64,000 nucleotides of DNA. Origin: CAMDHY01 sp046156265. Lineage in GTDB: Bacteria > Pseudomonadota > Alphaproteobacteria > Rhizobiales > Segnochrobactraceae. Positions 17,316 to 25,452 of this stretch are shown piece by piece; within the stretch, counting starts at the first letter, position 1, and each line of letters begins with the position of its first letter. Position numbers and translations under genes: made by a program. The DNA lies in the NCBI RefSeq assembly GCF_046156265.1, contig NZ_JAWDIR010000046.1, forward strand, positions 1 through 64,000, written 5' to 3'. The notes beneath the pieces were generated by a model. That model ran no database searches, was not told where the DNA came from, and saw only the letters and a list, made by a program, of their open reading frames with translations.

Positions 17316-18110
17316 ATGAAGCTGTTCGCAACCCTCGCCGCCACGGCGCTCGTCGCCGCCGGAGCCCTCCTGCAGCCCGCGCTGCTGCAGCCGGCCGCCG
17401 CCCAGGAGGTCGTCCGCCTCGGCACGACGCCGGAGCCCTATCCGCCCTTCATCAACATCGACGCCAATGGCAAGCTCTCCGGCTTCGAGATCGAGATCGC
17501 CGAGGCGGTCTGCGCCGAGGCGAAGGTGAAGTGCGAGTGGGTGCTGCAGGCGTGGGAGGGCATCATCCCGGCCCTGCTCGAGAACAAGTTCGACGCCATC
17601 GTCGCCTCGATGTCCATCACCGAGGAGCGCAAGCAGGTCGTCGACTTCACCGGCAAGTACTACGACTCGCCGGCGATGTTCGTCGGCCGCAAGGACCAGG
17701 ACATCGACATCACGGCCGAGGGCCTGAACGGCAAGACCGTGGCGGTGCAGGTCTCCACGGTGCATGCCAACTACGTGGAGAACAAGTTCAAGGACGTCGT
17801 GACGATCAAGTCCTACGACACCCAGGAGAACGCCAATCTCGACCTGATCGCCGGCCGCGTCGACCTCGTGCTGGCGGACTCGATCGCGCTCGAGGACGGC
17901 CTCCTGAAGACCACGGAAGGCGCCGACTTCGAGGTGAAGGGCGAGGCCTTCACCGACAAGCTGATGGGCGACGGCGTCGGCTTCGCCGTGCGCAAGAGCG
18001 ACACCGCGCTGCGCGACAAACTCACCGCCGCGATCGCCGCCATCCGCGCGAACGGCACCTACAAGACGATCGCCGACAAGTACTTCTCCTTCGACATCTA
18101 CGGCGGCTGA
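17316..18110 (+). CDS. Amino-acid ABC transporter substrate-binding protein (family 3)
   Basis: A 264-residue protein with a Sec signal peptide (KLFATLAATALVAAGALL, cleavage near AAAQEV). The mature part shows the polar amino-acid binding family pattern: LGTTPEPYPPFINIDANGKL, FEIEIAEAVC, VASMSITEERKQVVDFTGKYY and AVQVSTVHANYVE. It resembles histidine, arginine/ornithine or opine-type binding proteins (HisJ/OccT group). A GAGGAG ribosome binding site lies ahead of the ATG. Two permease genes follow, but no ATPase is seen in the window. Confidence 0.93.
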   Translation: MKLFATLAATALVAAGALLQPALLQPAAAQEVVRLGTTPEPYPPFINIDANGKLSGFEIEIAEAVCAEAKVKCEWVLQAWEGIIPALLENKFDAIVASMSITEERKQVVDFTGKYYDSPAMFVGRKDQDIDITAEGLNGKTVAVQVSTVHANYVENKFKDVVTIKSYDTQENANLDLIAGRVDLVLADSIALEDGLLKTTEGADFEVKGEAFTDKLMGDGVGFAVRKSDTALRDKLTAAIAAIRANGTYKTIADKYFSFDIYGG

Positions 18111-18136
18111 GGGCCGCCTCGGCCGGCTCGAGGATC

Positions 18137-18173
18137 GCGGCGGGTGGGGCGCTGAGGCGTCCCCGCCCGCCGC
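18137..18173 (+). terminator. Large hairpin between binding-protein and permease genes
   Basis: GCGGCGGGTGGGGCGC pairs with GCGTCCCCGCCCGCCGC around a TGAG loop. Hairpins after the binding-protein gene are usual in ABC operons, where they stabilise the upstream mRNA and allow more binding protein than permease to be made. It could also work as a partial terminator. Confidence 0.5.
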
Positions 18174-18219
18174 GCCTTTCCGGATTCGGGACTTGTCGTA
18201 GCGAGGGGGCGGCCGGCGC

Positions 18220-18933
18220 GTGGCGGAGACATTGGCGCTCATCGGGTTCGGCGAGGGCGCGTGGGGATGGGCGCTGCTCGGCGGTGCACTCGTCACCATC
18301 CAGATCGCCTTCGCCTCCTACATCGTCGGCATCGGCCTCGGGCTCCTCGGGGCCTGGGGCAAGATATCCGGCCCCCGCTGGGTGCGGGCGATCGGCGCCG
18401 GCTACACCTCGGTGGTGCGCGGCGTCCCCGAGATCCTCGTCATCTTCCTCATCTACTACGGCGGCACATCCGGCATCCGCGCCCTGACCGGGCTGGTGAT
18501 GCCGGGCGTCAATGTCGAGATCGCCGCCTTCCCGGCTGCGGTCGGCGCCCTCGGCTTCATCGCCGGCGCCTATGCGACCGAGATCTTCCGCGGCAGCCTG
18601 CTCGCCATCGACCCCGGCCAGCGCGAGGCCGGCAAGGCGCTGTCGCTGCGCCCCTACCAGGTGTTCCTGCTGATCGTGCTGCCGCAGGCGCTCAGGCTCG
18701 CCGTGCCCGCCTTCGGCAACCTCTGGCTCGTGGTGCTGAAGGACAGCGCGCTGATCTCGGTGGTCGGCATCCGCGACCTCCTCGGCGTCGGCGCGACGGC
18801 GGCGCTGTCGACGCGCCAGCCCTTCACCTTCTACACGACGGTCGCCCTCGTCTTCCTCGTCATCTCGACCATCTCGATGGTCGCCTTCCATCTCGCCGAG
18901 CGGCGCCTCGGGCGCGGCCAGGCGAACCATTGA
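18220..18933 (+). CDS. Amino-acid ABC transporter permease (HisQ type)
   Basis: A 237-residue inner-membrane protein with five to six hydrophobic segments. The first carries LLGGALVTIQIAFASYIVGIGLGLLG. The cytoplasmic EAA loop reads GQREAGKALSLRPYQVFLLIVLPQA and contacts the ATPase. VVRGVPEILVIFLIYYGG is typical of HisM/HisQ permeases. The GTG start at 18220 is preceded by GGGGGC sequence. It is followed by its partner after 13 nt. Confidence 0.92.
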   Translation: MAETLALIGFGEGAWGWALLGGALVTIQIAFASYIVGIGLGLLGAWGKISGPRWVRAIGAGYTSVVRGVPEILVIFLIYYGGTSGIRALTGLVMPGVNVEIAAFPAAVGALGFIAGAYATEIFRGSLLAIDPGQREAGKALSLRPYQVFLLIVLPQALRLAVPAFGNLWLVVLKDSALISVVGIRDLLGVGATAALSTRQPFTFYTTVALVFLVISTISMVAFHLAERRLGRGQANH

Positions 18934-18946
18934 GGGAGGCGAAGCC

Positions 18947-19669
18947 ATGACGATGGATCTCGAGTTCGCTGCCCGCATCTTCGGCCGGCTCATCGACGGC
19001 CTGTGGATGACGATCTTCATCGTCATCGCCTCCATGATCCTCGGCAATCTGCTGGCGATCCCCGTCGCGCTCGCCCGCGTCTCGGAGCGCTGGTGGCTGC
19101 GCTATCCGGCGGCGGCCTACATCCTGTTCATCCGCGGTACGCCGCTGATCGTGCAGATGTTCATGATCTACTACGGCCTCGGGCAGTTCCCGGCGGTGCG
19201 CCAGAGCTTCCTCTGGCCATTGCTGCGCGATGCCCTCGTCTGCGCCATCCTCGCCCTCAGCCTCAACACCGCCGGCTATTCGGGCGAGGTGCTGCGCGGC
19301 GCCATCACGGCGGTGCCGAAGGGCCTGAAGGAGGCGGGCACGGCGCTCGGCATGACGCGCGCCAAGGTGATGTTCCTCGTCACCCTGCCGCTCGCCTTCC
19401 GCCAGAGCCTGCCGACCTTCGCCAACGAATCGGTGCTGCTCCTGAAGGCGAGCGCCATCGTCTTCACCATCACCATCCGGGACATCATGGGCGAGGCGGT
19501 GATCATCCGCTCGCAGACCTTCCGCACCCTCGAGCCGCTGATCTCGGCCGCCCTCCTCTACCTCGTGCTCACCTTCCTGATCGTGCAGGGCTTTTCGCTG
19601 CTGGAGCGGCGCCTGAACGTGCACCGGAGACGGGCAACGGTGACGGAGCTGCTCGCCGGCATGCGTTGA
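18947..19669 (+). CDS. Amino-acid ABC transporter permease (HisM type)
   Basis: A 240-residue inner-membrane protein homologous to its upstream neighbour. FIRGTPLIVQMFMIYYGLGQ is the conserved segment, and the EAA loop reads AVPKGLKEAGTALGMTRAKVMFLVTLPLAFRQ. A GAGG motif lies 10 nt before the ATG. No ATP-binding gene follows; the next gene is a Hint-domain protein behind a long spacer, so the ATPase must be supplied in trans or the operon is incomplete. Confidence 0.92.
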   Translation: MTMDLEFAARIFGRLIDGLWMTIFIVIASMILGNLLAIPVALARVSERWWLRYPAAAYILFIRGTPLIVQMFMIYYGLGQFPAVRQSFLWPLLRDALVCAILALSLNTAGYSGEVLRGAITAVPKGLKEAGTALGMTRAKVMFLVTLPLAFRQSLPTFANESVLLLKASAIVFTITIRDIMGEAVIIRSQTFRTLEPLISAALLYLVLTFLIVQGFSLLERRLNVHRRRATVTELLAGMR

Positions 19670-19831
19670 GACATAGGCCGAAATTCACTCCGAATCCGTC
19701 TCGACAACGTCTCCCCGCCAAATTAGTGTCCCGCTCCGACGAAGCCGCCCCGTTGTGGCTTCACGCCGTTTTCCCCTGCAAACGGCAAGCAAGTGGTGTT
19801 TCACGCCAAAGGTGTGAGCGCGGGGGGATTC

Positions 19832-20746
19832 ATGGCCGAGTACAGCTCGTCGTTCATCTATTTTCTCGTCTATGACGACGGCACGGGCGATTTCGGTCCC
19901 GTGGCTGGATTTTATGTCATTGCCGGCTTCGACGACCTGGGTCTTTCCGTCGGCGGCGACGAGGAAACCTTCTCGATCGGTGACATCATCACGTATGAAG
20001 ACAGCCTCGGTCCGATCGACCTCGAATATTTCGGCTTTTCCGAGGGCGGATGGGTCGGCCGGGAAGAATGCGGCTGTGGCGAATATGATTACTACCTGAT
20101 CACGAACGACGGGACGCTCGAGCCGGGTGATTTGATCACGGTCGTCGAAGAGAATTTCACCGTCTGCTTCCTCGCCGGCACGGCCATCGCCTGCCCGGGT
20201 GGCGACCGCCCGATCGAGGACCTCGCCGTCGGCGACCTCGTCCTCACGGCAGATGGAGGCGTGCGGCCGGTACGCTTCGTCGGCCGCCAGACCTTCGCCA
20301 CCCTGTTCGCCGACCCGCGCCGCACCCGTCCGATCCGCATCGCCGCCGGAGCGCTGGGGGAGGGGCTTCCGGTTCGCGACCTCTGCGTCTCGCCCGACCA
20401 CGCGCTGCTCGTCGACGGCGTGCTGGTGCAGGTGGGCGCCCTCGTCAACGGCACGACCATCGCACCGATGCTCGATCTGCCCGAGCGCTTCACCTACTTC
20501 CACGTCGAACTCGAGGACCACGCCCTGATCCTCGCCGAGGGCGTCCCGGCCGAGACGTTCGTCGACAACGTCACCCGCCGCCGCTTCGACAACCACGCCG
20601 ATTACCTGGCTCTCTATGGCGAGACCAAGCCCATGATCGCCGAGATGGCCATCCCGCGCATCAAGTCGGCACGCCAGCTGCCGCATGCATTGCGCCGGCG
20701 GCTCGCGGCGGGGATGAGCGGCGGGAGCGGCTCGCTCGCAGCCTGA
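19832..20746 (+). CDS. Hint-domain (hedgehog/intein-type) protein, copy 1
   Basis: A 304-residue protein with ATG 19832 behind a GGGGGG ribosome binding site; the frame extends upstream to a GTG at 19793, but the paralogue aligns from MAEYSSSFIY. Residues 1-108 form an acidic, aromatic domain. At Cys112 (FTVCFLAGTAI) the Hint_2 domain begins, with PIEDLAVGDLVLTADGG and a later CVSPDHALLVDG motif carrying the histidine used by such self-processing domains. Proteins of this family can undergo N-S acyl shift and cleavage at the cysteine. There is no obvious signal peptide. Its downstream neighbour is a near-identical copy in the Hint half. Confidence 0.85.
   Translation: MAEYSSSFIYFLVYDDGTGDFGPVAGFYVIAGFDDLGLSVGGDEETFSIGDIITYEDSLGPIDLEYFGFSEGGWVGREECGCGEYDYYLITNDGTLEPGDLITVVEENFTVCFLAGTAIACPGGDRPIEDLAVGDLVLTADGGVRPVRFVGRQTFATLFADPRRTRPIRIAAGALGEGLPVRDLCVSPDHALLVDGVLVQVGALVNGTTIAPMLDLPERFTYFHVELEDHALILAEGVPAETFVDNVTRRRFDNHADYLALYGETKPMIAEMAIPRIKSARQLPHALRRRLAAGMSGGSGSLAA
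20156..20711 (+). repeat. Duplicated Hint-coding segment, copy 1 of pair with 21187-21742
   Basis: This segment and 21187-21742 are nearly identical at the nucleotide level over the Hint domain, offset by 1031 nt. The first ~70 encoded residues are identical in both, with about a dozen substitutions afterwards, mostly in the last third. The 5' halves of the two genes differ strongly. That pattern suggests recent gene conversion or a shared C-terminal cassette. Confidence 0.85.
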
Positions 20747-20880
20747 CGGCCGGGCGTCCGGAGCGGCGCCCCTCTCGGATCGCGTCAGGCGCCGGCTTGC
20801 CGGCGGCGCCCCGCAGCGTGAAGGTGCCGGCGAGGGGACCCGTCATCAGGCGCGGGCGGGTTCGGGATCTGGGGGGCCTC

Positions 20881-21771
20881 ATGGCCACGTTTGCATCGAG
20901 CTTTCTTTATTACATCGTCCCGGGCGCCGGAGCCAACTATACGGTTGCCGGAAAGCAGGTGATCGACGGGATTGCGGAGGACAGCGACCCGGATAGCCAG
21001 ACCTTCGAGATATCCGAGCAGATTTCCTATCTCGATGACGCCGGAGAGATCGAGGCGGAGTACATCGGCTATTTCGGCGACGGCTGGGTCGGTTCGACAA
21101 ATCTCGGTGGCTTTACAATCACCTATCTCTTCTCGACGGACGGGTCGCTGGCTGAAAACGACATCATCCAGGTCCAGGCCGTTGACTTCACCGTCTGTTT
21201 CCTCGCCGGCACGGCCATCGCCTGCCCGGGTGGCGACCGGCCGATCGAGGACCTTGCCGTCGGCGACCTCGTCCTCACGGCGGACGGGGGCGTGCGGCCG
21301 GTGCGCTTCGTCGGCCGCCAGACCTTCGCCACCCTGTTCGCCGACCCGCGGCGCACCCGGCCGATCCGCATCGCCGCCGGAGCGCTCGGAGAAGGCCTGC
21401 CGCTGCGCGATCTCTGCGTCTCGCCGGACCACGCCCTGCTCGTCGACGGCGTGCTGGTGCAGGCGGGCGCCCTCGTCAACGGTACGACCATCGCGCCGAT
21501 GCTCGACCTGCCCGAGCGCTTCACCTACTTCCACGTCGAGCTCGCGGACCATGCGCTGATCCTCGCCGAGGGCGTCCCGGCCGAGACCTTCGTCAACAAC
21601 GTCACCCGCCGCCGCTTCGACAACTATGCCGACTACGTGGCGCTCTACGGCGAAGGCACGCCCACGATCGCCGAGATGGCGCTGCCGCGCATCAAGTCGG
21701 CCCGGCAGGTGCCGCGGACGCTGCGCCGGCGACTCGCGGCCGCGGCGGGCGGCCGGTCCGCGGCGGCCTGA
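20881..21771 (+). CDS. Hint-domain (hedgehog/intein-type) protein, copy 2
   Basis: A 296-residue paralogue starting at ATG 20881, again with GGGGGG 4 nt upstream of the ATG region. The Hint domain starts at Cys106 in the same FTVCFLAGTAI context. The N-terminal ~100 residues keep a faint pattern shared with copy 1 (SSFLYYIV, TFEISEQISY, GWVG, STDGSLAENDII) but differ at most positions. The unequal divergence of the two halves is the notable point. Function of the N-terminal domain is unknown; self-cleavage is inferred from the family. Confidence 0.85.
   Translation: MATFASSFLYYIVPGAGANYTVAGKQVIDGIAEDSDPDSQTFEISEQISYLDDAGEIEAEYIGYFGDGWVGSTNLGGFTITYLFSTDGSLAENDIIQVQAVDFTVCFLAGTAIACPGGDRPIEDLAVGDLVLTADGGVRPVRFVGRQTFATLFADPRRTRPIRIAAGALGEGLPLRDLCVSPDHALLVDGVLVQAGALVNGTTIAPMLDLPERFTYFHVELADHALILAEGVPAETFVNNVTRRRFDNYADYVALYGEGTPTIAEMALPRIKSARQVPRTLRRRLAAAAGGRSAAA
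21187..21742 (+). repeat. Duplicated Hint-coding segment, copy 2 of pair with 20156-20711
   Basis: Second member of the direct repeat pair described for 20156-20711. Differences are concentrated at codon third positions and in the 3' third. The pair could support homologous recombination that deletes one copy or shuffles the N-terminal halves. Confidence 0.85.
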
Positions 21772-21828
21772 GCCCCCGGCTCGCCGGCATCGTTCCGGGC
21801 TGCCACCGCATGCCGAGAAGCTCGCGTC

Positions 21829-24663
21829 ATGGTGGAAAAGTCATGGGCCTGCGCTATCCTGCCGGCCGACCGTCCGGGGCATGGGCTTCGGAAGCGAGGC
21901 GTGGGGAAAGGTGAAGCGCACGTGGCGTCTCCCGGTTCGGAAGCTGACGCCACGCCGGCGCATCCCGCAGCCCCGTCGAGCCCAGCGCCCTCCGCCGGCG
22001 CAGCCGTCAAGGCCGCCTTGCGGGAGGTCGAGACCCTGCTGGACGCTGGGCAACTCGACGAGGCGTCCCAGCGCGTCGAGCGAGCGCTCGCCGCTCATCC
22101 TGACACCGTCGGGCTCCTGGTGCTCGCTGCCCGCATCGCCGCGACAACCGGAAACCTCGATCGCGCCGTCCAGATCCTCGGGAGCGTCGCCGCGCTGGCG
22201 CCCGACCGGCTCGCCACCCACGCCGAGCTCGCGAAGCTCTACCGGCGGGCCGGGCGCCTCGACGCCTCCGACGCGGCTCTCCGGCAGGTGCTCGCCCGTG
22301 AGCCGGACCGGGCCTCGGCGCTCCGCGGCCTCGAGCAGAACGCGGCGTTGCGCCGACGCGCCGAGGACCGCCGGCGGTTGAGCCATGCCGGCGACGGGAG
22401 CGACCATGCGGCTCCGGGCATGCCGGCGACCGCCGCCATGCCGCCGGCCTCTTCTGCGGCGTTCGCGCCACCGCAGATCGCCGAGCTTCGCGAAGGCCCG
22501 GCGCCCACAGCCTCGGCGCCTGCCGCTCGGCCCCCGACAGCTCAGCCACCGCCCGAAGCGGCCGAGCTCGAGCGCCGGGCGGGGCAGGCACGATCGGCGG
22601 GTGATCTCGAGGGTGCGGTGGCGCTGCTGCGGCAGGCGGCGGACCTCGTTCCCGAGCGGCTGCCGCTCTGGCGCGACCTCGCGGCGGGCCTGCGCGCCCT
22701 CGGCCGCCTGGACGAGGCCGACGAGGCGCTGCGGCGCATTCTGGCCGTCGACCCCGCCCGCGTCTCCGCGCATGTGGGGCTTGCCGAAAACGCCCGCCGC
22801 CGTGGCGACGGCCGGGCTGCCGCCGCCCACTTCGCCGCCGCCGTCGCCCACCATCCGGGCGATGCGGCGCTGCGCCGGCGCCTGGTCGCGGCACTGCGCC
22901 ACGCCGGCGACGCGACCGCCTCGGCCGCGGCCATCGCGATGGCGGATGACTTCCCGGACGACATCGAGGCGCAGGTCGCCGCGGCCGCGGCCGCTCGCGC
23001 CGACGGCCGGCCGGAGATCGTGACGGAATATCTGACGCGGGCCCTGGCGCTCGACCCTTCCGGCGCAGCCGCCGTGGGCGTGTCCGACGCCCTGTCGCGC
23101 GCGGGTCGCAAGCGCGACGCCCTCGCCCTGTTGTCCCGAGCCGCCGCCGCGGACCCTGGCCCGGACGTGCTGGAGCGTCTGGCCGCCGCCCACGAGGAGG
23201 CTGGCGACATCGACGCCGCCTGCGCCGCCTACGAGCGCGCCATCGCCGCGGCGCCGGGCCGGGTCGCCGCCTGGATCGCGCTCGCGGGCATCGCCAGGCG
23301 AACGGCCTCGGCCGCCCGGGCACGGCAAATCCTGCGACAGGCCAGGGCGGTAGCGGACGACACCTCGCCGATCGAGGTCGCCGAGTTCGACCTCCTGCGC
23401 CAGATCGGCCTCGACAACGAGGCCGGGCAGAGTCTCGACGCCCTTCGTGACCGCATGCCTGCCGACGCCAGCCTGCGGAGCCGACAGGCCACCTTCGACC
23501 TCGACCACGGCCGCTTCGATGCGGTCGCCGCCGCCGTTGCGGCGATGCCGGTTCAGACGGCGCGTGAACGGCTCGCCGCCACCATGGCGGCTGGCCGTCT
23601 CGCCGAGGCCCGCTGGCAGCTGCCGGAGGCCCTCGATGCCTTCAACCAGGCGATCGCCCTCGACCCGGCCAACGCCCCGGCCCACTCCGCTGCCGCCCGC
23701 GTGCTCGTCGGGCTGCTGCGCCCGCTCGAGGCCCGCCGCCACCTGTCCGAGGCGAAGCAGTTGTCGCGCGAGGGCCAGCTGGCGCGCGGTCGCTCGCTGA
23801 ACCCGTCGCAGAGCCTCGTCGGCCAGCTGATGAGCGAGTGCTGGAGCAACCGGGCGGCCATGCAGCTCGGATCCGCCGCGATCGCGGCCGACCGGCTGGA
23901 CGCGTTCCTGACCCTCGTCACCGAGGAGCCCGACTACACCCCCGGCGCCATTGCCTTCCTCGTCTTCCTCCGTCGCAAGGGGCTGCTCCGCGTGCGCGCG
24001 CCGCGGCAGGACGTCCCCGCGATGCCGCGCCGCATCCTGCAGTTCTGGGACACCGACGCGCTCGCCGACGACGTGGTCGAGCTGATGGCGAGCTGGCGGG
24101 CGGAGAATCCCGGCTGGGACCACGTCCGCCACACCGACCGCACGGCCCGGGCCTTCCTCGAGAGCCTGCCGGACCCGCGCATCCGCCGCGCCTACCGCGC
24201 CGCCCGCAAGCCGGCGCAGAAGGCGGACCTGTTGCGCCTGGCCCTGCTCTTCCACGAGGGCGGGGTCTACGCCGATGCGGACGACCGCTGTACGGCGCCG
24301 CTCGAGCCGCATCTGGCCGGCCGCACCCTGGTGGTGGCGCAGGAGGGGCGGGGGTCGATCGGCAACAACTTCATCGCCGCGGTGCCCGGCCACCCGCTGA
24401 TCGGTGCGGCGCTGGAGCTCGCCGTCACCGCGATGCTGCGCGGCGACGCTGACACGATCTGGCTATCGACCGGGCCGGGTCTGCTGACGCGGACGATGGC
24501 CGTCGACCTCGCCGCCTCGGAGACGAGCCGGGACGCTCTCGGACGGGACGTGGTCGTGCTGGAGCGCTTCGAACTCCGCCGCTTCTGCTCGCCGAACTGC
24601 AAGGTCGCCTACAAGACCACCACCCGCCACTGGTCGAAGGAGGAGTTCGGCCAGGCGGTGTGA
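21829..24663 (+). CDS. TPR protein fused to an OCH1/Gly_transf_sug glycosyltransferase
   Basis: Up to 944 residues from ATG 21829; a GTG near 21922 (protein VASPGSEADA) with GGAAAGG upstream is a plausible later start. Residues ~60-660 are a long run of tetratricopeptide-type repeats (EVETLLDAGQLDEASQRVERALAAHP, LEEADEALRRILAVDP-like units, FNQAIALDPANAPAH), interrupted by a Pro/Ala-rich linker around residue 200. The last ~210 residues match the DXD sugar-binding glycosyltransferase family: MPRRILQFWDTD, ARKPAQKADLLRLALLFHEGG and YADADDR carrying the metal/nucleotide-sugar DxD. It probably glycosylates a protein or polysaccharide recruited by the TPR region. No secretion or capsule genes flank it. 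Confidence 0.82.
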   Translation: MVEKSWACAILPADRPGHGLRKRGVGKGEAHVASPGSEADATPAHPAAPSSPAPSAGAAVKAALREVETLLDAGQLDEASQRVERALAAHPDTVGLLVLAARIAATTGNLDRAVQILGSVAALAPDRLATHAELAKLYRRAGRLDASDAALRQVLAREPDRASALRGLEQNAALRRRAEDRRRLSHAGDGSDHAAPGMPATAAMPPASSAAFAPPQIAELREGPAPTASAPAARPPTAQPPPEAAELERRAGQARSAGDLEGAVALLRQAADLVPERLPLWRDLAAGLRALGRLDEADEALRRILAVDPARVSAHVGLAENARRRGDGRAAAAHFAAAVAHHPGDAALRRRLVAALRHAGDATASAAAIAMADDFPDDIEAQVAAAAAARADGRPEIVTEYLTRALALDPSGAAAVGVSDALSRAGRKRDALALLSRAAAADPGPDVLERLAAAHEEAGDIDAACAAYERAIAAAPGRVAAWIALAGIARRTASAARARQILRQARAVADDTSPIEVAEFDLLRQIGLDNEAGQSLDALRDRMPADASLRSRQATFDLDHGRFDAVAAAVAAMPVQTARERLAATMAAGRLAEARWQLPEALDAFNQAIALDPANAPAHSAAARVLVGLLRPLEARRHLSEAKQLSREGQLARGRSLNPSQSLVGQLMSECWSNRAAMQLGSAAIAADRLDAFLTLVTEEPDYTPGAIAFLVFLRRKGLLRVRAPRQDVPAMPRRILQFWDTDALADDVVELMASWRAENPGWDHVRHTDRTARAFLESLPDPRIRRAYRAARKPAQKADLLRLALLFHEGGVYADADDRCTAPLEPHLAGRTLVVAQEGRGSIGNNFIAAVPGHPLIGAALELAVTAMLRGDADTIWLSTGPGLLTRTMAVDLAASETSRDALGRDVVVLERFELRRFCSPNCKVAYKTTTRHWSKEEFGQAV

Positions 24664-24712
24664 CGGCACCGGGCGCCGGCCGGCGGTCGAGCTGCACCAG
24701 CGCGGGGCCCGG

Positions 24713-25384
24713 TCAGGCGTTGCCCGTGCCCTCTCGCGGCGCTGTTCGCGCGAGCCCGGCAAGCAGGGCCTCGATCACCGTGATCGCCGCCTCACCACCC
24801 CCGTCCCCACCCCCGTCCGCCGAGGCATCGAGGGCGGCCCGGTCGAACAGCGCCGACAGCAGCGAGGTCAGCGCCGGCAGTGGCAGTAGAGGAAGGTCTC
24901 CAGCCGCCATCGCCTCCGCTAGCCCCTCGCGCAGGGTACGCTCGGCGTGGCCGCCGTCGATCTCGCGAACCGCCGCCGCCCCCAGCACCGCCGGGGCCTC
25001 CACCAGCAGCAGCCGCGTCCGGCCCGACACCGACATCGCCGCGAGATAGGCCCGGGCCCCGGCGACGAGGCGCCGGATCGCCGCGCTGGGCGCTGCAGGG
25101 CCGTCGCCGTCGTGGCCCTCGTCGCCGTCCCCCGCGGCGGCGGCCTCGATCGCCGCCGCCACCGCCGCGGCCTCGGCCTCCACCACGGCTTGGAACAGCG
25201 CCTGCTTGTCCGCGAAGTGATGGTAGAGCGCGCCCCGCGTCACGCCGGCGGCCGTGACGATCTCCGGCGTCCCGGTGTCGGCGTAGCCCCGCTCGACGAA
25301 CAGCGACCGGGCCGCCGCGAGCAGCCGCCGGCGCATCTCGGCCGTGCGCTCTGGATTGCTGCGACGCTCGCTCGGCACTTGCAT
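24713..25384 (-). CDS. TetR/AcrR-family transcriptional regulator
   Basis: With ATG 25384 the protein has 223 residues. An alternative TTG at 25420 is less likely. The N-terminal HTH reads RRRLLAAARSLFVERGYADTGTPEIVTAAGVTRGALYHHFADKQALF, the diagnostic TetR DNA-binding pattern with the YHHFADK recognition region (given here in parts of the motif). The C-terminal ligand domain has an acidic, glycine-rich insert (GDGDEGHDGDG) and a second Asp/Gly cluster near the end. It is divergent from the VOC gene and its start codon overlaps one half of an inverted repeat, so it probably represses itself and the VOC gene. Confidence 0.9.
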   Translation of the reverse strand: MQVPSERRSNPERTAEMRRRLLAAARSLFVERGYADTGTPEIVTAAGVTRGALYHHFADKQALFQAVVEAEAAAVAAAIEAAAAGDGDEGHDGDGPAAPSAAIRRLVAGARAYLAAMSVSGRTRLLLVEAPAVLGAAAVREIDGGHAERTLREGLAEAMAAGDLPLLPLPALTSLLSALFDRAALDASADGGGDGGGEAAITVIEALLAGLARTAPREGTGNA

Positions 25385-25429
25385 ACAGTCTGCCTGTTTG
25401 TTAATGACAAAAGCATGCAAACTGTATGC
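25381..25429. promoter_or_regulatory. Inverted-repeat operator between tetR-type gene and VOC gene
   Basis: GCATACAGT at 25381-25389 is perfectly mirrored by ACTGTATGC at 25421-25429. Read outward the arms extend to a 16-bp near match, GCATACAGTCTGCCTG against GCATACAGTTTGCATG. A second, shorter inverted repeat (TTTGT and ACAAA) sits in the middle. The site covers the start of the regulator and lies 24 nt before the VOC start, as expected for an autoregulated divergent TetR operator. Confidence 0.7.
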
Positions 25430-25452
25430 GAATGGCGCGAAGGAGGAAAGCG

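Noticed and set aside
19793..19831. Upstream GTG start for the first Hint protein
   Set aside because: The paralogue aligns from the second start, which has a GGGGGG ribosome binding site at the right distance.
21841..24393. 850-codon minus-strand open frame
   Set aside because: Antisense to the TPR/glycosyltransferase gene, whose DxD domain and repeats are unmistakable.
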